The position numbers and the translations under genes were made by a program. A stretch of DNA of 64,000 bases from Aphidius gifuensis (Eukaryota > Arthropoda > Insecta > Hymenoptera > Braconidae). This document shows, in pieces, positions 11,520-23,945 of this stretch (position 1 is its first letter; each line of letters begins with the position of its first letter). Below the pieces are notes generated by a model. It had not been told where the DNA came from. It saw only the letters and a program-made list of their open reading frames with translations, and did not search any database. The DNA lies in the NCBI RefSeq assembly GCF_014905175.1, contig NC_057790.1:18750469-18814468 (forward strand), written 5' to 3'.

Positions 11520-13646
11520 ATGGAAGCACACGGTGCAGGATTGATTGCCGTCTTAGGAATAGTTGGTGCAGCAACTGGTGCATTGTCGGCTATTTTTGTT
11601 TACGCAATGTGTGTTAGACGAAGTCGATATCCAATGTTTGTACCTGGGGGTGGTCCACTTAACTGGTAATTTAACATACTTTATCCATTAAACATTGATT
11701 TAATAATATTATATTTACAAAAGCACTCAACGCTTTTTTTCCATAAAAATAAATCTTTTAGTTATATATAAAAACAAGTTGATATATTTTAAAAATAAAT
11801 AAATACTTGTTATAAAAAAAAATTGTTAAAGGTTTGAAAAGGATATGCTTGATAGAGCTGAAGAGGCATCAAAATTATCAAAAGAAGAATTTATTGAACT
11901 TGCTAATGTAAATGCTAAAAATGATTGTGATTTATCAATGCTACAAGATTTAAATGACAATGTTGTTTGTGAAGAAGTTGAATGGACAAGAAGAGATCCA
12001 CCTTATGATGCTAGTATTCTAGATTCACGTGAAGGTAAAATATTAAAAGCTAAAAAAAAATTAACTAAAATTATATAAATTATATTTTTTAAAAAAAAGT
12101 TATTCAACGTCTTTCTGAGGGTGATGATGAACCACCAAAAACACCAGTTAGTCCATTTGCACCATCACTACCAGGTGGTAGTGTTATTGCCTCGGATGAT
12201 CGTATGATTATTGTCAGACCACAGCCAAGAACATCAACTGGTTCTAGACTCAACAGTGCAGACAGTGAATATGGAGTATTTCAAAAAGTTTGTTTATTCC
12301 TTTTTCTATATTTAATATTATATTTATATTATTTTAATTACATCTTATATATGTATTTAAAGCAATCTTCATGGTCGTCATCATCATCCTTGGATGAGCC
12401 TGGAGGTGAATTACAATTATCCCTCGCATTTAATTCATCAAAAGGAATTTTAACAGTTAAACTTCTTGAGGTAGAAATGACAAAAAAAAAAAAAACCCAT
12501 TATAAAAAATGTTATATAATAAATTGACAATAAAATGTTTTAAAGGCACATGAATTGCGAGCAAGAGAACTGAGTGGGAGTGCTGATCCTTATGCCAAGA
12601 TGAGACTACTACCCGATCGAAGTAATACGTGGCAAACAAAAGTGCACAGGCGCACCTTGAACCCTGGTAATAATAATAATATATATGTATAACTTGAATG
12701 ACAAAAAAAACACATAAAATAATATTTATCATGTAAATTAAAAAGCCACATGTTGCGTGGGTTTACAGCTTGATATTACACAACTGTTGTAGAAAAAACG
12801 TGACCTATTTGAATAATTAAAATTTTCATTTACCTTTTAAAAAATAATCTCTTTTTTTTTTTTTTTTTTATACTTTTAAATTTAATTAATTAAAAACAAA
12901 ATATATATGTAATTTATTATTTTGTAGTTTTTGATGAAGAATTTACATTTGAAACATCATCATTATCTGGTACAACATTGGAAGTACTTTTGTATGATTT
13001 TGATCCTGTATCAAAACATCGTGCACTTGGCTATGTACGTTTACCATTACCACCTAAAAATCAAGGTACAGATCATATTGGTAATGAGCCAATAATATTA
13101 ACAAGACCTATACATAGATATGGTGCTGAAGGAAGTGTATATCGTAGTGATCCACTTGGTGAATTAATGGTATCATTATTTTATGATATAACAACAACAA
13201 AATTAACTGTTATTGTTGTAAGAGCAATTAATTTACTTATTGCTGATGATTCTGGTACACAAAGCTCTGATACATATGTTAAGGTAAAATATTAATAACA
13301 TAAATAATAATTATTAATAAATTTAAATGTTTATAATATTATTATTTGTTTTTTTTAAAAAAAGGTAACAATTTTTAAAGATGGTAAAGGATTTAAAAAA
13401 AAAAGAACAGCAATATGTCGAGATGCTCATAGTCCAGTTTGGAATGATGTATTAACGTTTGATCTTGGTGATGATATATTATCAGATTGTAATTTGGAAT
13501 TTTCAGTTGTAAGAACAAGTGGTGAATTATTGGCACATTGTGAAGTATCTAAAAAATGTCAAAAAGAATTATTTCAACGTGCACTTGCTGGTAAAGGTGC
13601 ATCTGTACAATGGGTACCATTAACTGGACCAGATAAACGTGAATAA
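11520..13646 (+). CDS. Synaptotagmin-like membrane protein with two C2 domains
   Basis: Seven exons, 11520-11665, 11832-12034, 12100-12287, 12363-12470, 12546-12666, 12928-13283 and 13365-13646, join in frame to 467 residues. Residues ~5-30 are one membrane span (LIAVLGIVGAATGALSAIFV) followed by basic CVRRSR, the usual synaptotagmin topology with cytoplasmic C-terminus. A Ser/Pro-rich linker leads to C2A (~190-310; SADPYAKMRLLPD, KVHRRTLNPVFDEEFTF, YDFD) and C2B (~325-460; KLTVIVVRA, SDTYVK, KKKRTA, PVWND, QWVPL). Synaptotagmins act in vesicle traffic and exocytosis. Calcium ligands are incomplete: C2A has E and R at two of the five Asp positions, and C2B has VVRTSG where the YDxD pair belongs. 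This points to a calcium-independent member, such as the Syt12 type; the exact paralogue is uncertain. An in-frame upstream exon is described separately. Confidence 0.92.
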
Positions 13647-14517
13647 TTATTTTTCATTATTTAAATATTAACAAGGAAAATGTAAGATGAAACTTGAAGA
13701 TAAACAAAATCAAAAGAGAACAAAAAAGAAAAATCATAAAATAATATAAATGAATTGTTTGATAATATGAGAAATTAAAGAAATTATTATTATTTTTTTT
13801 TTTGTTGGGTACTATGATGGTACACAATTTGAGATGATGGAAACTTTTTTGTGAAAAAGTGATTTGTATCAACGATTATATTCGCATTTATTAGATGATA
13901 TTTGTATATCAAAATACTAGATTGTTTATGTGTTTAAATATGTATTAATTATTATGGATTTTAATTATTTTTATCAAAGCAAATGTCTGGTACTTGCTAC
14001 TATTTTTTAACATGAAAAAGAAATAAGATAAAAATGATCTATTTGATTTTAAAATAAACGTACAAATCTTTTTTTATTTTTTCTATCAAATTCAGGAGAT
14101 ATATGAACAAGTTTATAAACTACTTTGTTTTTTTTTAAACTTAACTGAATTTTAAGATAATTGAATTTAAAAAAAAATAAAGGATTTGTTTATTTTTGAG
14201 TTAATCGATTTTTCATACTATCCCGGGACACATAACATTGAGCTGTCAGAAAAAAAAACCTTGAGAAATAATATAATATAACTGACAAATTTATTTTTTA
14301 ATACGCACATTAAATTTGTGAAAATAAATAAATAATTATTCGAGGCAAGACTAGAAATTTTACAAGGACGAATAAAGTCTTAAAATTAATAAATGAATTG
14401 TGGTATTAAATAAAATACATTAGACATTGTTTTTACGTTTTTTTTTTTGTATTTTTTTTTATTTTTTACTTGCGCAAAGTACAATAGACAGAATTGGACC
14501 CTCAATCATTTGTAAAT
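13647..14517 (+). other. 3' UTR of the synaptotagmin-like gene and convergent intergenic space
   Basis: AT-rich with no coding signal. A plus-strand poly(A) signal AATAAA is at 14053-14058, giving a 3' UTR of about 400 bases. The minus-strand poly(A) signal of the ribosomal protein gene is at 14458-14463, so the two genes converge. Confidence 0.5.
14458..14463 (-). terminator. Poly(A) signal of RpLP1
   Basis: AATAAA on the minus strand, 55 bases after the stop codon at 14520-14518. The short 3' UTR is typical of ribosomal protein genes. Confidence 0.55.
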
Positions 14518-15464
14518 CTAGTCAAAGAGACCTGTAACACAATAAAAAAACAAAGAAAATAATTAATAATATATTCTGTTTAATGTTTTAATGAATATTG
14601 ATGGCATTGATATTATTCATTTAAAGTTAATCATCAATATGATTTTTCAGCTAATACATGCTAAAATAATAATCATTAAGATTGGAGGATGTGATTGAAT
14701 TTATTTATTGAGATTGTTAAATTAAACTTACCGAATCCCATATCATCGTCAGATTCTTCTTCTGGTTCGTCTTTCTTTTCAGCTGCTTTAGCTGGGGCAG
14801 CTTCACCTGCTGAGGCAGCAGCAGCAGCAGCAACTGGAGCTAAACGAAATTAATAAAAAAAACATTAGAATATCATTCATGATACTTTGATCAAATAATA
14901 GTACAATAATTTAAAATGTTGATAAATAGCAGCTAGTTTTAACTGGGATAATTGTTAAACCCGACAACATACTTCTAACAAATTAATTTCCTCGCTATCG
15001 CTGACCTAATCAACAAGAATACGTATTGATCTGGTGGATGAAAGGAGGTGTTTTCAAATGGATATTAATTAAATGAAACTTACCACCACTTGCTGGAGCA
15101 GCACCAGCTCCTGAACCAATGTTGCTGATCAAATCTTTGATGTTGATACCTTCAAGGGCCTTGGCAAAAAGACCTGGCCAGTATGGCTCAACATCAACAT
15201 TGGCAGCCTTCAAGATTGTTTGAATTTTCTCTCCCTAAAAATTATAAAATGAAAATATTAACAATCACGTATTAATTGATCTAAAAACTATCAACTTTTA
15301 ATTGATTATTAACAATTTGGTATTAAAAAAATTCCACAGCACTGCCATGTGACATATTCTAAGGTTATGAGATTATTTTTTTTTTAACTTACGGTAACAG
15401 CAACATCGTCATCAGCAAGGATGAGTGCGGAGTAAACGCAAGCAAGTTCAGCGGTGGTAGTCAT
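14518..15464 (-). CDS. RpLP1: 60S acidic ribosomal protein P1
   Basis: Four exons, 15464-15393, 15234-15084, 14839-14732 and 14531-14518, join in frame to 114 residues, the standard length. The N-terminus MTTTAELACVYSALILADDD and the helical body (GEKIQTILKAANVDVEPYWP, FAKALEGINIKDLI) form the P1 dimerisation domain. An Ala/Pro-rich hinge of about 20 residues leads to the conserved acidic tail EESDDDMGFGLFD. P1 pairs with P2 on P0 to form the ribosomal stalk, which recruits elongation factors. The last exon has only 14 bases and completes the tail GLFD. The short 5' UTR starts at a pyrimidine initiator (15551-15560). Codon choice is less AT-biased than in neighbouring genes, as expected for high expression. 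Identification is certain. Confidence 0.98.
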
Positions 15465-15550
15465 TTTATTAATTGATATTTATTTAAAATAAAAATCGAT
15501 GTATTTAAATAAGTATGCAAGTCGCCGATTAGGCCTTAGCTTTTCTCAAA

Positions 15551-15560
15551 GGAAAAAGAA
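15551..15560 (-). promoter_or_regulatory. TCT-type (polypyrimidine) initiator of RpLP1
   Basis: TTCTTTTTCC on the minus strand matches the TCT initiator known from insect ribosomal protein promoters, with the start C at about 15558. That gives a leader of about 94 bases beginning with a pyrimidine tract, as in TOP mRNAs. The GC-richer sequence immediately upstream (15565-15640) would be the core promoter. The start site is inferred from the motif. Confidence 0.55.
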
Positions 15561-15639
15561 CAAGCACACTGTGATCAACGATCTTGTTGATAGAACGCTT
15601 CAAAGCGAAAGGACGGAAACGGCGGCTGCGCATATTTTT

Positions 15640-16683
15640 CTCTCTCTTGATATTAAAGGTTTTTTTACATGAGTTTAATGCTAAATAGGTCACGTGAATA
15701 TTATTAATCGCTCATTGGTCAATTCCACAACTCCGTGACGATAGACATTAAGTTTTATTTACACTATTAAAGTAATTTTACACCACCAAAAAAAAAAAAA
15801 ACAAAACAAAAATTCCATTTATGAATATTCGAGTAAATAAATATAAAGAACAATAACGAATATTCGAGAAAGACTATGTATTAATTTATTTAAAACTTAA
15901 AAAATAAATTTGACTATTAATTTTATTATAATACCAAAAATTATAACGATAGTTCATTTCGATTAATCGAAATAGTCAAAAATGTATTATAAAAAACTTT
16001 AAAAATATTAACAATCATCATGATTACGTTATTTCTCAATAAATTCATCATACAAATCATAAAAATATAATTAAACATCTAATCAATAAATACAAACATC
16101 AATTTATAGCTTAAGATAAAACTTTTATATCGAACATTATTGCGACATAAAAATACATATCGATTGTACTAAAAAACAAGCGTGTCCGGTAAAAAAAGAT
16201 CAATCAGTCATCAGTGTATTTCGCACACTCCTCCTCGAACAAACAAGCTCATAAAAAAAAAATTTTAAAAAGTAAATAACATCATTGTGTATGTGACTTG
16301 TATTTATTTTAATTTTATCATTATAACAAGTGAATTATTAATAAGAAAAAAAAAAAACAACAATGTGTTTTGCGGCGGCAAATATAAAAATAAATAATTA
16401 AAAATATTAATTGCCACTTCGACCTGTGCATTATAATTACATGATAAAATATCTTGATGATGATAATACATTTAAGAGGTGTGTGTATTATATAGTTTCG
16501 TCAAATGAAAAAGTCTTGTTTTTTTTTTTTTTTTGTCATAAAACCGTGCGACGAATTGACGATTGGTCGGCATGCTGCAACAACGGTACAGCAGCAGCAG
16601 CAGCAGTAGTCGAAGCAACACATACATACTACTAAAAAAAAAAATATATTCTAACTACACGGAATATATAACTCTAAAACAGA
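15640..16683. promoter_or_regulatory. Divergent promoter region between RpLP1 and MBD-R2, with MBD-R2 5' UTR
   Basis: The two genes point away from each other. A palindromic E-box TCACGTGA lies at about 15691-15698. The middle is AT-rich. Balanced composition resumes at about 16180-16240 (TCAGTCATCAGTG, a good initiator-like match), probably near the MBD-R2 start. The segment 16540-16620 has a CAG run and other balanced sequence and is most likely MBD-R2 5' UTR. No conserved ORF is present. Confidence 0.45.
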
Positions 16684-19600
16684 ATGGCGCGCAAATGTTG
16701 CGTGAAAAATTGTGATATTGATGATAATTATATAAATAATAATGAATATATAAAATTTCATAATTTTACATATAATAGTGATGATGTTAAAAATAATTGG
16801 ATTGTTAATTGTGATATTGATAATTGTGAATTAACATTAAATATAGTTATATGTAATCGTCACTTTAAACGTACTGATTACGAGACGATCAAAGGACATG
16901 AATTAATACTTAAAAAAAACGCCGTACCAAGTGTTTTTCATGATTATGACAAACATCCTGGTGAGTATTATTGACCTTGTCATTAAACTTTCTATTTAAA
17001 ATATAAATTATTTACTTTAATATTTAAATTATTAATAAAATATATATAATATCATTTATTTATTGTCATTTTGTTTATATTATTTATAATAATTCATATT
17101 AAATTAGTGTAATATTAAAAAAAATGTCTTTTTTTTTTTTTTTTGTCGGCATTCGCACGTTCTCCGACGTGTTCTTTTGACGCACATGTGTGTGGTATTT
17201 ATGCCGCTTGTATATGCCTATACGTGTGTATATGTGTATGTGTATTTAACTATTGTATTTATTTTTGTCTTTGTATTTATCGATAGGATCTTTTTTTTTT
17301 TTTTTTTTTTATTTAAATGAAATATAAATAAAAATTATTTGATTGTGTGTAAAAAGAAATAAATTTTAAAACATTCTATAATCTTTACGTGACAATCTTT
17401 TAAATTATTATTTTTTTTTTTTTCTTTTATTTTATTATTTTTTAATTTGTTATTTTTCTAGACCTGTTGATTTTTTTTTTATTGCACAATATTTTGAAAG
17501 GTTTATTTAAATGTTAATTTATTTTTTTTTCAATTTTTTTTAATTGCTCAGTTGCTGACTTGATAAGATGCTTTTATTTTTATGTCAATGATTTTTTTTT
17601 TAGAGTTAGCATTATTATTTTAAATGTGATGATGTAATTTATTAATTAATTACAGATCCAATAACAATGCCAGTAAGAATATTAAATGGCTCATATAATC
17701 AACAAGATTTAGATAAAAATAAATCAATAATACCAAATTTAAATAGAACAGAATCACCAAGTTTAAATGATAGTTCTGGTGAAACATGTAATTCACGTCC
17801 AGAATCATCAACTGGTTCAATTCATCAATTAGAATCATCAGATGATATTGATAATGATATCAAACAAGAAACAAATGTTGATAATGAAGAAGAAACATTA
17901 AATGTTATTAATTTAATTGCTGGTGAAAAAAAAAATATAACAGATGATACAATATTACCAATAATTGAATCATTTGATACATCAATTAATCATTATCCAG
18001 TTGATAAAATTATTAATGATGAACTATTAGATGATATAAATTTAAATAATTTAAATGATGATGATAAAAATTGTCAACCAGCTGTATCATGCAATGGTTT
18101 AACATTTTTTATTGGCTCAAGATTAGAAGCTAAAGATTATCACAATCAATGGTAATTATTGTTTTATAAATTTTTATTATTAGTGTTAATATATGTGTAT
18201 ATTTAATTGACATTTTTATTTATTTAATTAAACAGGTTTCCAGCTAAAGTTGTAGAAATTGATTGGACTGAACGTGAAATTCTTATACATTTTGATAAAT
18301 GGAATTCACGTTATGACGAGTGGATCCCTATTGATAGTTCAAGACTTAGAAAAATACAACCACCATCTAGGTATGTTGTTGTTGTTGCTTTAATTAACAA
18401 TTAAATTCATCATTTAGTTTAATTTTTTTTATCTTTTAATAATACTATTTCATTTAATAATTTTTATCATTTTTTTTTTGTTTTTTTTCCATCGTCCAGC
18501 GAGCAGACGCTGGTATCACCAACTCCGTAAGTTTTTTTGAGATTAATATTATGTAAAATAATCTCGAGAAAATTTAAACATAAAGTTCATGATAATAATT
18601 TTTTTTTTTAATTAGTTTAAATTATTCAATCTACTTTAATTTTGTTGAATTTTTTTTTTTCGAAATTTCAATTAGAGCCATACTTATATATTGATTAAAT
18701 TTTTTATTAGTTTATTTTATTTTAGTTTTTTTTTTTTTTGTAACAAAAATAAGCATGATACACACCTGAGATTTAAAAAATGCCCGCTCAAATTAATTTT
18801 ATGGGGTTGTATCAATGCGAAAGTTTGACGCGAGTTTAGTGGCGTTGTGCTTCCATTGTCGTTTTAACCAAAAAAAAAAAAAAAAAGCCAAATCAAATTT
18901 TATAAACAAAGTTTTATTTTTAAAATTTTTTTTAAACAAAGGATAGTTGAATAATAGTTTTTTAAATATTACAGAAATACAAATATGCGAGAATTTATTG
19001 TTGGTGATAGAGTTCTAGCAACATGGGCTGATGGAAGAAAATATCCAGCAAGAGTTTGTGCTGTTTTGGGAAATGGTAAGTATTGTGTTTGTAACCTAGC
19101 CTCATCTGTTTAACAATTTCATGTACATACTGTAAAGATATATACTCCAATGAGTGTATGACAAAGACAAACATATAATTATTATCTTTGGACAGATTTG
19201 ACGTTTGCACTAAAAATAAACTAATACCATTTTAACATAAATATTTTGGTTCATTTTTTTTTTTAAATATTGCTCTAATTATGTTGAATTTTATTCAACA
19301 GATCGATATGATGTTTTGTTTGATGACGGTTATGCCAAGGTTGTGAAATCATCTAAAATGACTAAAATTGCTGATACATCAAACAAGGTAGGTCTAATGT
19401 TAGTGAGGTTATGTTTTTATTCATTTAAAGACAAGCTAAAACATTAATCACAATATTTGATTAATCATCTCTGATTCATTGATCTAAAAAATATATTATA
19501 TTGATGAATTGGTCAATAATTCATAAACACAAGTAGACAGTTTGATTTCATTTCATTTGATTTTCTATAATTGGTTTATGTTACACTACTCCATTTTATA

Positions 19601-22600
19601 AAGTTTTCTTGTTTTTTTTTTCTTTCTTTTTTGTGCTTTCAAGTTGCTTGGATTGGATCTTTAATAATTTGATAATATTACAAGTATTGTTTATTAATAC
19701 CTTTGGATAATTATTTAGTTTAAGAAAGTGTTAAAAATAATCTCAATTATAGCATTAAAAATATGACAAGCAAATCAACTGTCAATATTTTAATTTTGTT
19801 GTGTTTGATAAATCAATTTAATTATAGAAAGAAACAACAATGGAACAAGACACATATATAGGAAGTAAACAAGAACGTAGAGATAAAAAACGTAAACATA
19901 CAGTTATAGATTTATTTAGTCGTAAAAAAACAAAATCTGAAACACCAGAAAAACAAATTATTAAAAAAGAAGATACACTTGATATTGTTGATACAATTAA
20001 TGGTGATAATAATGAAGCTGAAACAACTGTATATTATGATTCTGGTGTTGAACAATCAAAAAATTTTGATTCTATAAAACAAACAAAACAAAAAATACCA
20101 AAAATTAAAAAAGAATCACCAAAATATGATTTACTTGATCAAGATGATGATAGTCCTGAGTGGGTTGATGGTGAACCAAAAGGAGTTGAATCATTTACAG
20201 TTGATGGTAATAATGGTGAGATCAACCACTATTTATTTAAATTATTACATTTATTTATATAAAAACAATATTTTAATTATTATTTCTTTGTTGTTATTAT
20301 TAGGAACAAGAAGATCAATAATTGTAGCAGATAAAAGAATACCAGATGGTTGGGAAAGACATTTTACACAACGTCGAAGTGGTAATTCAGCTGGTAAATG
20401 GGATGTTTTATTTATGCATATAGAAAGTGGAAAAAAATTTCGTACAAAAAGTGATGTTAGAACATTTTTTCATACACAATTACATACTGATTTTGATCCA
20501 GAAATGTTTGATTTTTGTATACATAGAAAAAAACGTTTAAGTATTGCTAAGCCAAAAATTGAATTATCAAGTGAACCAACTAAAAAAATTAAAACACTTT
20601 TACCAAAGACTAAACTACTTTTACCACAATCATCATCATCATCATCATGTTCATCGTCAACGTCAACGTCATCATCAACATTAACAGCAACATCAACAAC
20701 ACCATCATTGACATCATCAATTGATAATTCTTCATTGACACCTGCTGGTTCAATGAATACTCCAGCTACACCATTTTCTTCAGTATCTACTCCAGTTAAC
20801 AACACATGTAAGTTATCTTTATCTATTTTTAAAATTAACAAAAAATATATTTATATATATTCTGAATTGGTTTTGTTTTTTGTTTTTGCTAACATCAGCA
20901 ATGACATATTGTAAGTATAAAATTGTTGTGTTAATTCAAAACAATTAAAAATAAAACAAAATTAAAATTCATAAAATGATAAATTAATGTTTTTTTTTTT
21001 TCCAATAGCTGTCTATATTGGTTCGTTGAAAATTGAAATGGTGGATGATTCATATAAATGTCCAAAAGAAGGCTGTGCAAAAACAGTCCGTAAAGAAAAT
21101 CTTTTACAAATGCATGTTAAACATTATCATCCAGAGTATGCAAAATATTTAGGCTCAACACCAAATGTTGCTGATCTTGCATATGCAAGAACAATTGGTG
21201 AACCAGTTGTTGATGCAACACCAAAATCACGTTTTTCAGAAAAACGTAAATCACTTCAAGAAAAACCAATAGCATTGTCATTTGTTAATTCACCTAGTCA
21301 AAGTGTGTCTGTTGCATCTACAGTTATATCAGATAATAATATTGTATCTGATACAGTTAATGGTCATGTTAATGATATTAAAAAATTTGAAATGATGTCA
21401 CCAACAAGAAATTTAGATCATGATGATGATGTCGTTAAAAGAAATGAGGCAAATTGTGCAATGTCACCTGGTACATTATTTGATATGAAAATAAGAGAAG
21501 AAAAAACTCAAACTGGTATTAAAACATTATTACCAGTGAGATCTATTATTTCTACTGATGTAATTAAAAATGATAAATTAAAATTACTTGATGAAACACA
21601 TATTGAAAAAGGAAGAGGTCATAGAAAACGACAGCTATCAGAGTACAGTTCTGATGCATCAACAAAAAGTAAAAAACGTCAAGGTATTTTATTTTTTATT
21701 TAAATATTAGTTGTTTTTTAATTTTGTTTCATTTTTTAACTATTAAAATCATTGTGTTATCAGGCATACTAGAGCTCACTGATGACTATGGAGATCTAGA
21801 TGACAGTGCACTTGATGCTGAGGGTCCAGCTGAACCAGTCTACAGATTTAGTCGACGTAAATCAGATACAAAAAGTGATGATAATAGTCAAAGCAGTAAG
21901 TCAATTATAAAAAACATTAAACATTATATTTTTTTAAAAAGTATTATTTTATGATTTTATATTTCTTTTTATTTTATTTATTTTTTCATCACACTGTAGG
22001 TCAGCTAAATGATTCGCCAGACAAAAAAATAGAGTGTACTCCAAATGATAATTATCAAATCATGTCAGAAGGTTATTAATTATTGTTTATATATTTTATT
22101 TTAATTATCTACTGTTTTTTTTTTTTATTCAACATACAAAAAACTAATGTACTAATTGTTTTTTTCTTGTTTGATTATTTCTAGATGGTGAGGGTGTTAT
22201 GATGATGATTAATGGTGAAATGGTTAAAGTTGAACAATTAAAAAGAGAAGAAATAATAAATTGTACATGTGGTTATAGTGAAGAAGATGGTTTAATGATA
22301 CAGTGTGATTTGTGTTTATGTTGGCAACATGGCCATTGTAATGAAATTGAACGTGAAAAAGATGTACCTGATAAATATATATGTTATATTTGTCGTCATC
22401 CGTATCGTCAACGTCCATCACAAAAATATATTCATGATCAAGATTGGATTAAAGAAGGTAAACTTCCAATTTTATCAAATCGAACAAAAGATCAAACAGC
22501 TATTAATAAAAGAACAGCAATGTTAAAACGTTCATATGATCTTGTTGGTTCATTATTAAAAATTCAACAAATGCTACATAGTCTTAGAGTTAAAATAAAT

Positions 22601-23350
22601 ATTGCACGTAATAAAGATCATCCAAAATTATATTTATGGTCTAAAAATTGGGATAAATCAGATATTGTTGAGAAAGATACAAATCCAATTCCAATTTTAG
22701 AAATAATTAAAAAACAAGAAGACAATGAATTATCAATAAATTTACAAAATAATAATAATAATTCCATAAAAGAAGAAATAATTGATGATCAAAAAATTGT
22801 TGAAAAAAATTCAGATGATAAATTAATATCATCAGATAGTGAGTTAATGAAAATACTTGAAGAAGATACAAATACAATGTCAGATGATTTAAAAATGTCA
22901 ATTATTAAAAAAGAAGATATTAAAGAAAATATATTTCATGATGTATTATTAAAATCAGATGATAAATTATTTAATTGTGATGATAAAAAATTTGATGATT
23001 TTGTTAATTTTAATGATAATGATTTAATTGATAAAAAAACATTTTTGGATAATGAAAATATTGATATTAAACCAATGTTATCTATGGTGCCTGCTCAACC
23101 ATTTATACCAGAACCAGAAGCACCAATTAATCCAGCAGAATGTCGTTTACGTTTACTTGAACATGTTGAACACTTTCAAAAACATCTTGATGCATTGTTA
23201 ACAAATGTTGAAGTTCAAGTTTGTGCTTTAGAAGCTATGGACTCTGATGATACTACTCAAGAAACAGATATTGATCCAAAAACAAAACAAACAATTCAAA
23301 TGTTAATGAGAGATCTTAATTCATTACGAAAACTTGCTGCCTTGTGTTAA
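16684..23350 (+). CDS. MBD-R2: MBD-R2 (PHF20-type) chromatin protein of the NSL complex
   Basis: Twelve coding exons: 16684-16960, 17656-18151, 18236-18370, 18500-18526, 18975-19075, 19302-19387, 19828-20215, 20304-20807, 21009-21683, 21764-21895, 22000-22071, 22185-23350; 1352 residues. A further 12-base exon may lie at 20899-20910. Domains: THAP zinc finger (~1-93; CCVKNC, W, CNRHF, AVPSVF), Tudor 1 (~240-303; GSRLEAKD, WNSRYDEW), Tudor 2 (~315-372; VGDRVLATWADGRKYPA, VLFDDG), MBD-like (~508-575; PDGWERHFTQRRSG, GKWDV), C2H2 finger (~689-711) and C4HC3 PHD finger (~985-1035; CTCGY, MIQCDLCLCWQHGHC, CYICRHP). This order is that of insect MBD-R2, which binds promoters of active genes with the NSL/MOF acetyltransferase complex. 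Acidic, Asn-rich linkers separate the domains. The C-terminal ~70 residues are helical. Identity is firm; exact start rests on the THAP motif following the ATG. Confidence 0.95.
18500..18526 (+). other. 27-nt micro-exon of MBD-R2 between the Tudor domains
   Basis: The segment sits between CGTCCAG and GTAAGT and encodes the EQTLVSPT portion of the linker. Its length is a multiple of three, so inclusion or skipping both keep frame. It is counted in the MBD-R2 model. Confidence 0.7.
20899..20910 (+). other. Candidate 12-nt micro-exon of MBD-R2
   Basis: CAATGACATATT lies between an acceptor (AACATCAG) and a near-perfect donor (GTAAGTAT) inside the intron 20808-21008. Inclusion adds four residues (SMTY replaces nothing, S is kept at the junction) without changing frame, because the exon keeps the phase of the flanking exons. 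It follows the Ser/Thr-rich region after the MBD-like domain. Confidence 0.5.
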
Positions 23351-23507
23351 TAATTACCATTAATTTCATTATTAAATTGTTATGTGCTTTATTTAAATTT
23401 AATATTATATAATTGTCGTAAGTCTTTACTTTCTGTAATATTATATTGTATGTAAATATGTAGATGGTAACTCAGTATTTTAATACTCAACTAATATTTC
23501 AAAGTTG

Positions 23508-23513
23508 AATAAA
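23508..23513 (+). terminator. Poly(A) signal of MBD-R2
   Basis: AATAAA, 158 bases after the stop codon at 23348-23350. Confidence 0.5.
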
Positions 23514-23940
23514 AACAAAAAAAAAACAACAATAATAAAATTACTGTATGTTTAAATTAAAAATTATTTATAAAAGTCGTAATTTATTCATAAATAAATA
23601 CGTGAGCTTTGTATTACGTACAAAATGTATAATAAAACAAAAATTATGAATATATATTTCATTTTTAATTAATTATAATTATATGATAATCTTTGTTTTT
23701 GTTGATAATCCTTTTTTTTTTGACAGAAATTATTTATTCAAAAAAATAAAAAAAACAGACAATTATTCATCGTATTAATTTTTAATAATTTATTTAATAC
23801 AAAAATATTTATTTATAAATTATTATAGTTTTATTGTTGACAATAATAATTATTATTATTATCAATAATAATAATAATGCTTTTGTTTATTATTATTATT
23901 ATTATTATTATAAAAAATAACTGCGCAGTTAATTTTAGTT
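23514..23940. other. AT-rich spacer with triplet repeats
   Basis: The segment lies between the MBD-R2 poly(A) site and the next transcript. At about 23843-23912 there are facing AAT and ATT triplet runs able to form hairpins. No ORF is seen. Confidence 0.5.
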
Positions 23941-23945
23941 CACGT

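Noticed and set aside
12204..12527. 107-codon ORF reading through two introns
   Set aside because: It spans exons 3-4 of the synaptotagmin-like gene and reads intron sequence between and after them; the spliced model is better supported.
20470..20841. 123-codon minus-strand ORF rich in Asp
   Set aside because: It is the antisense shadow of the Ser/Thr-rich MBD-R2 exon 20304-20807.
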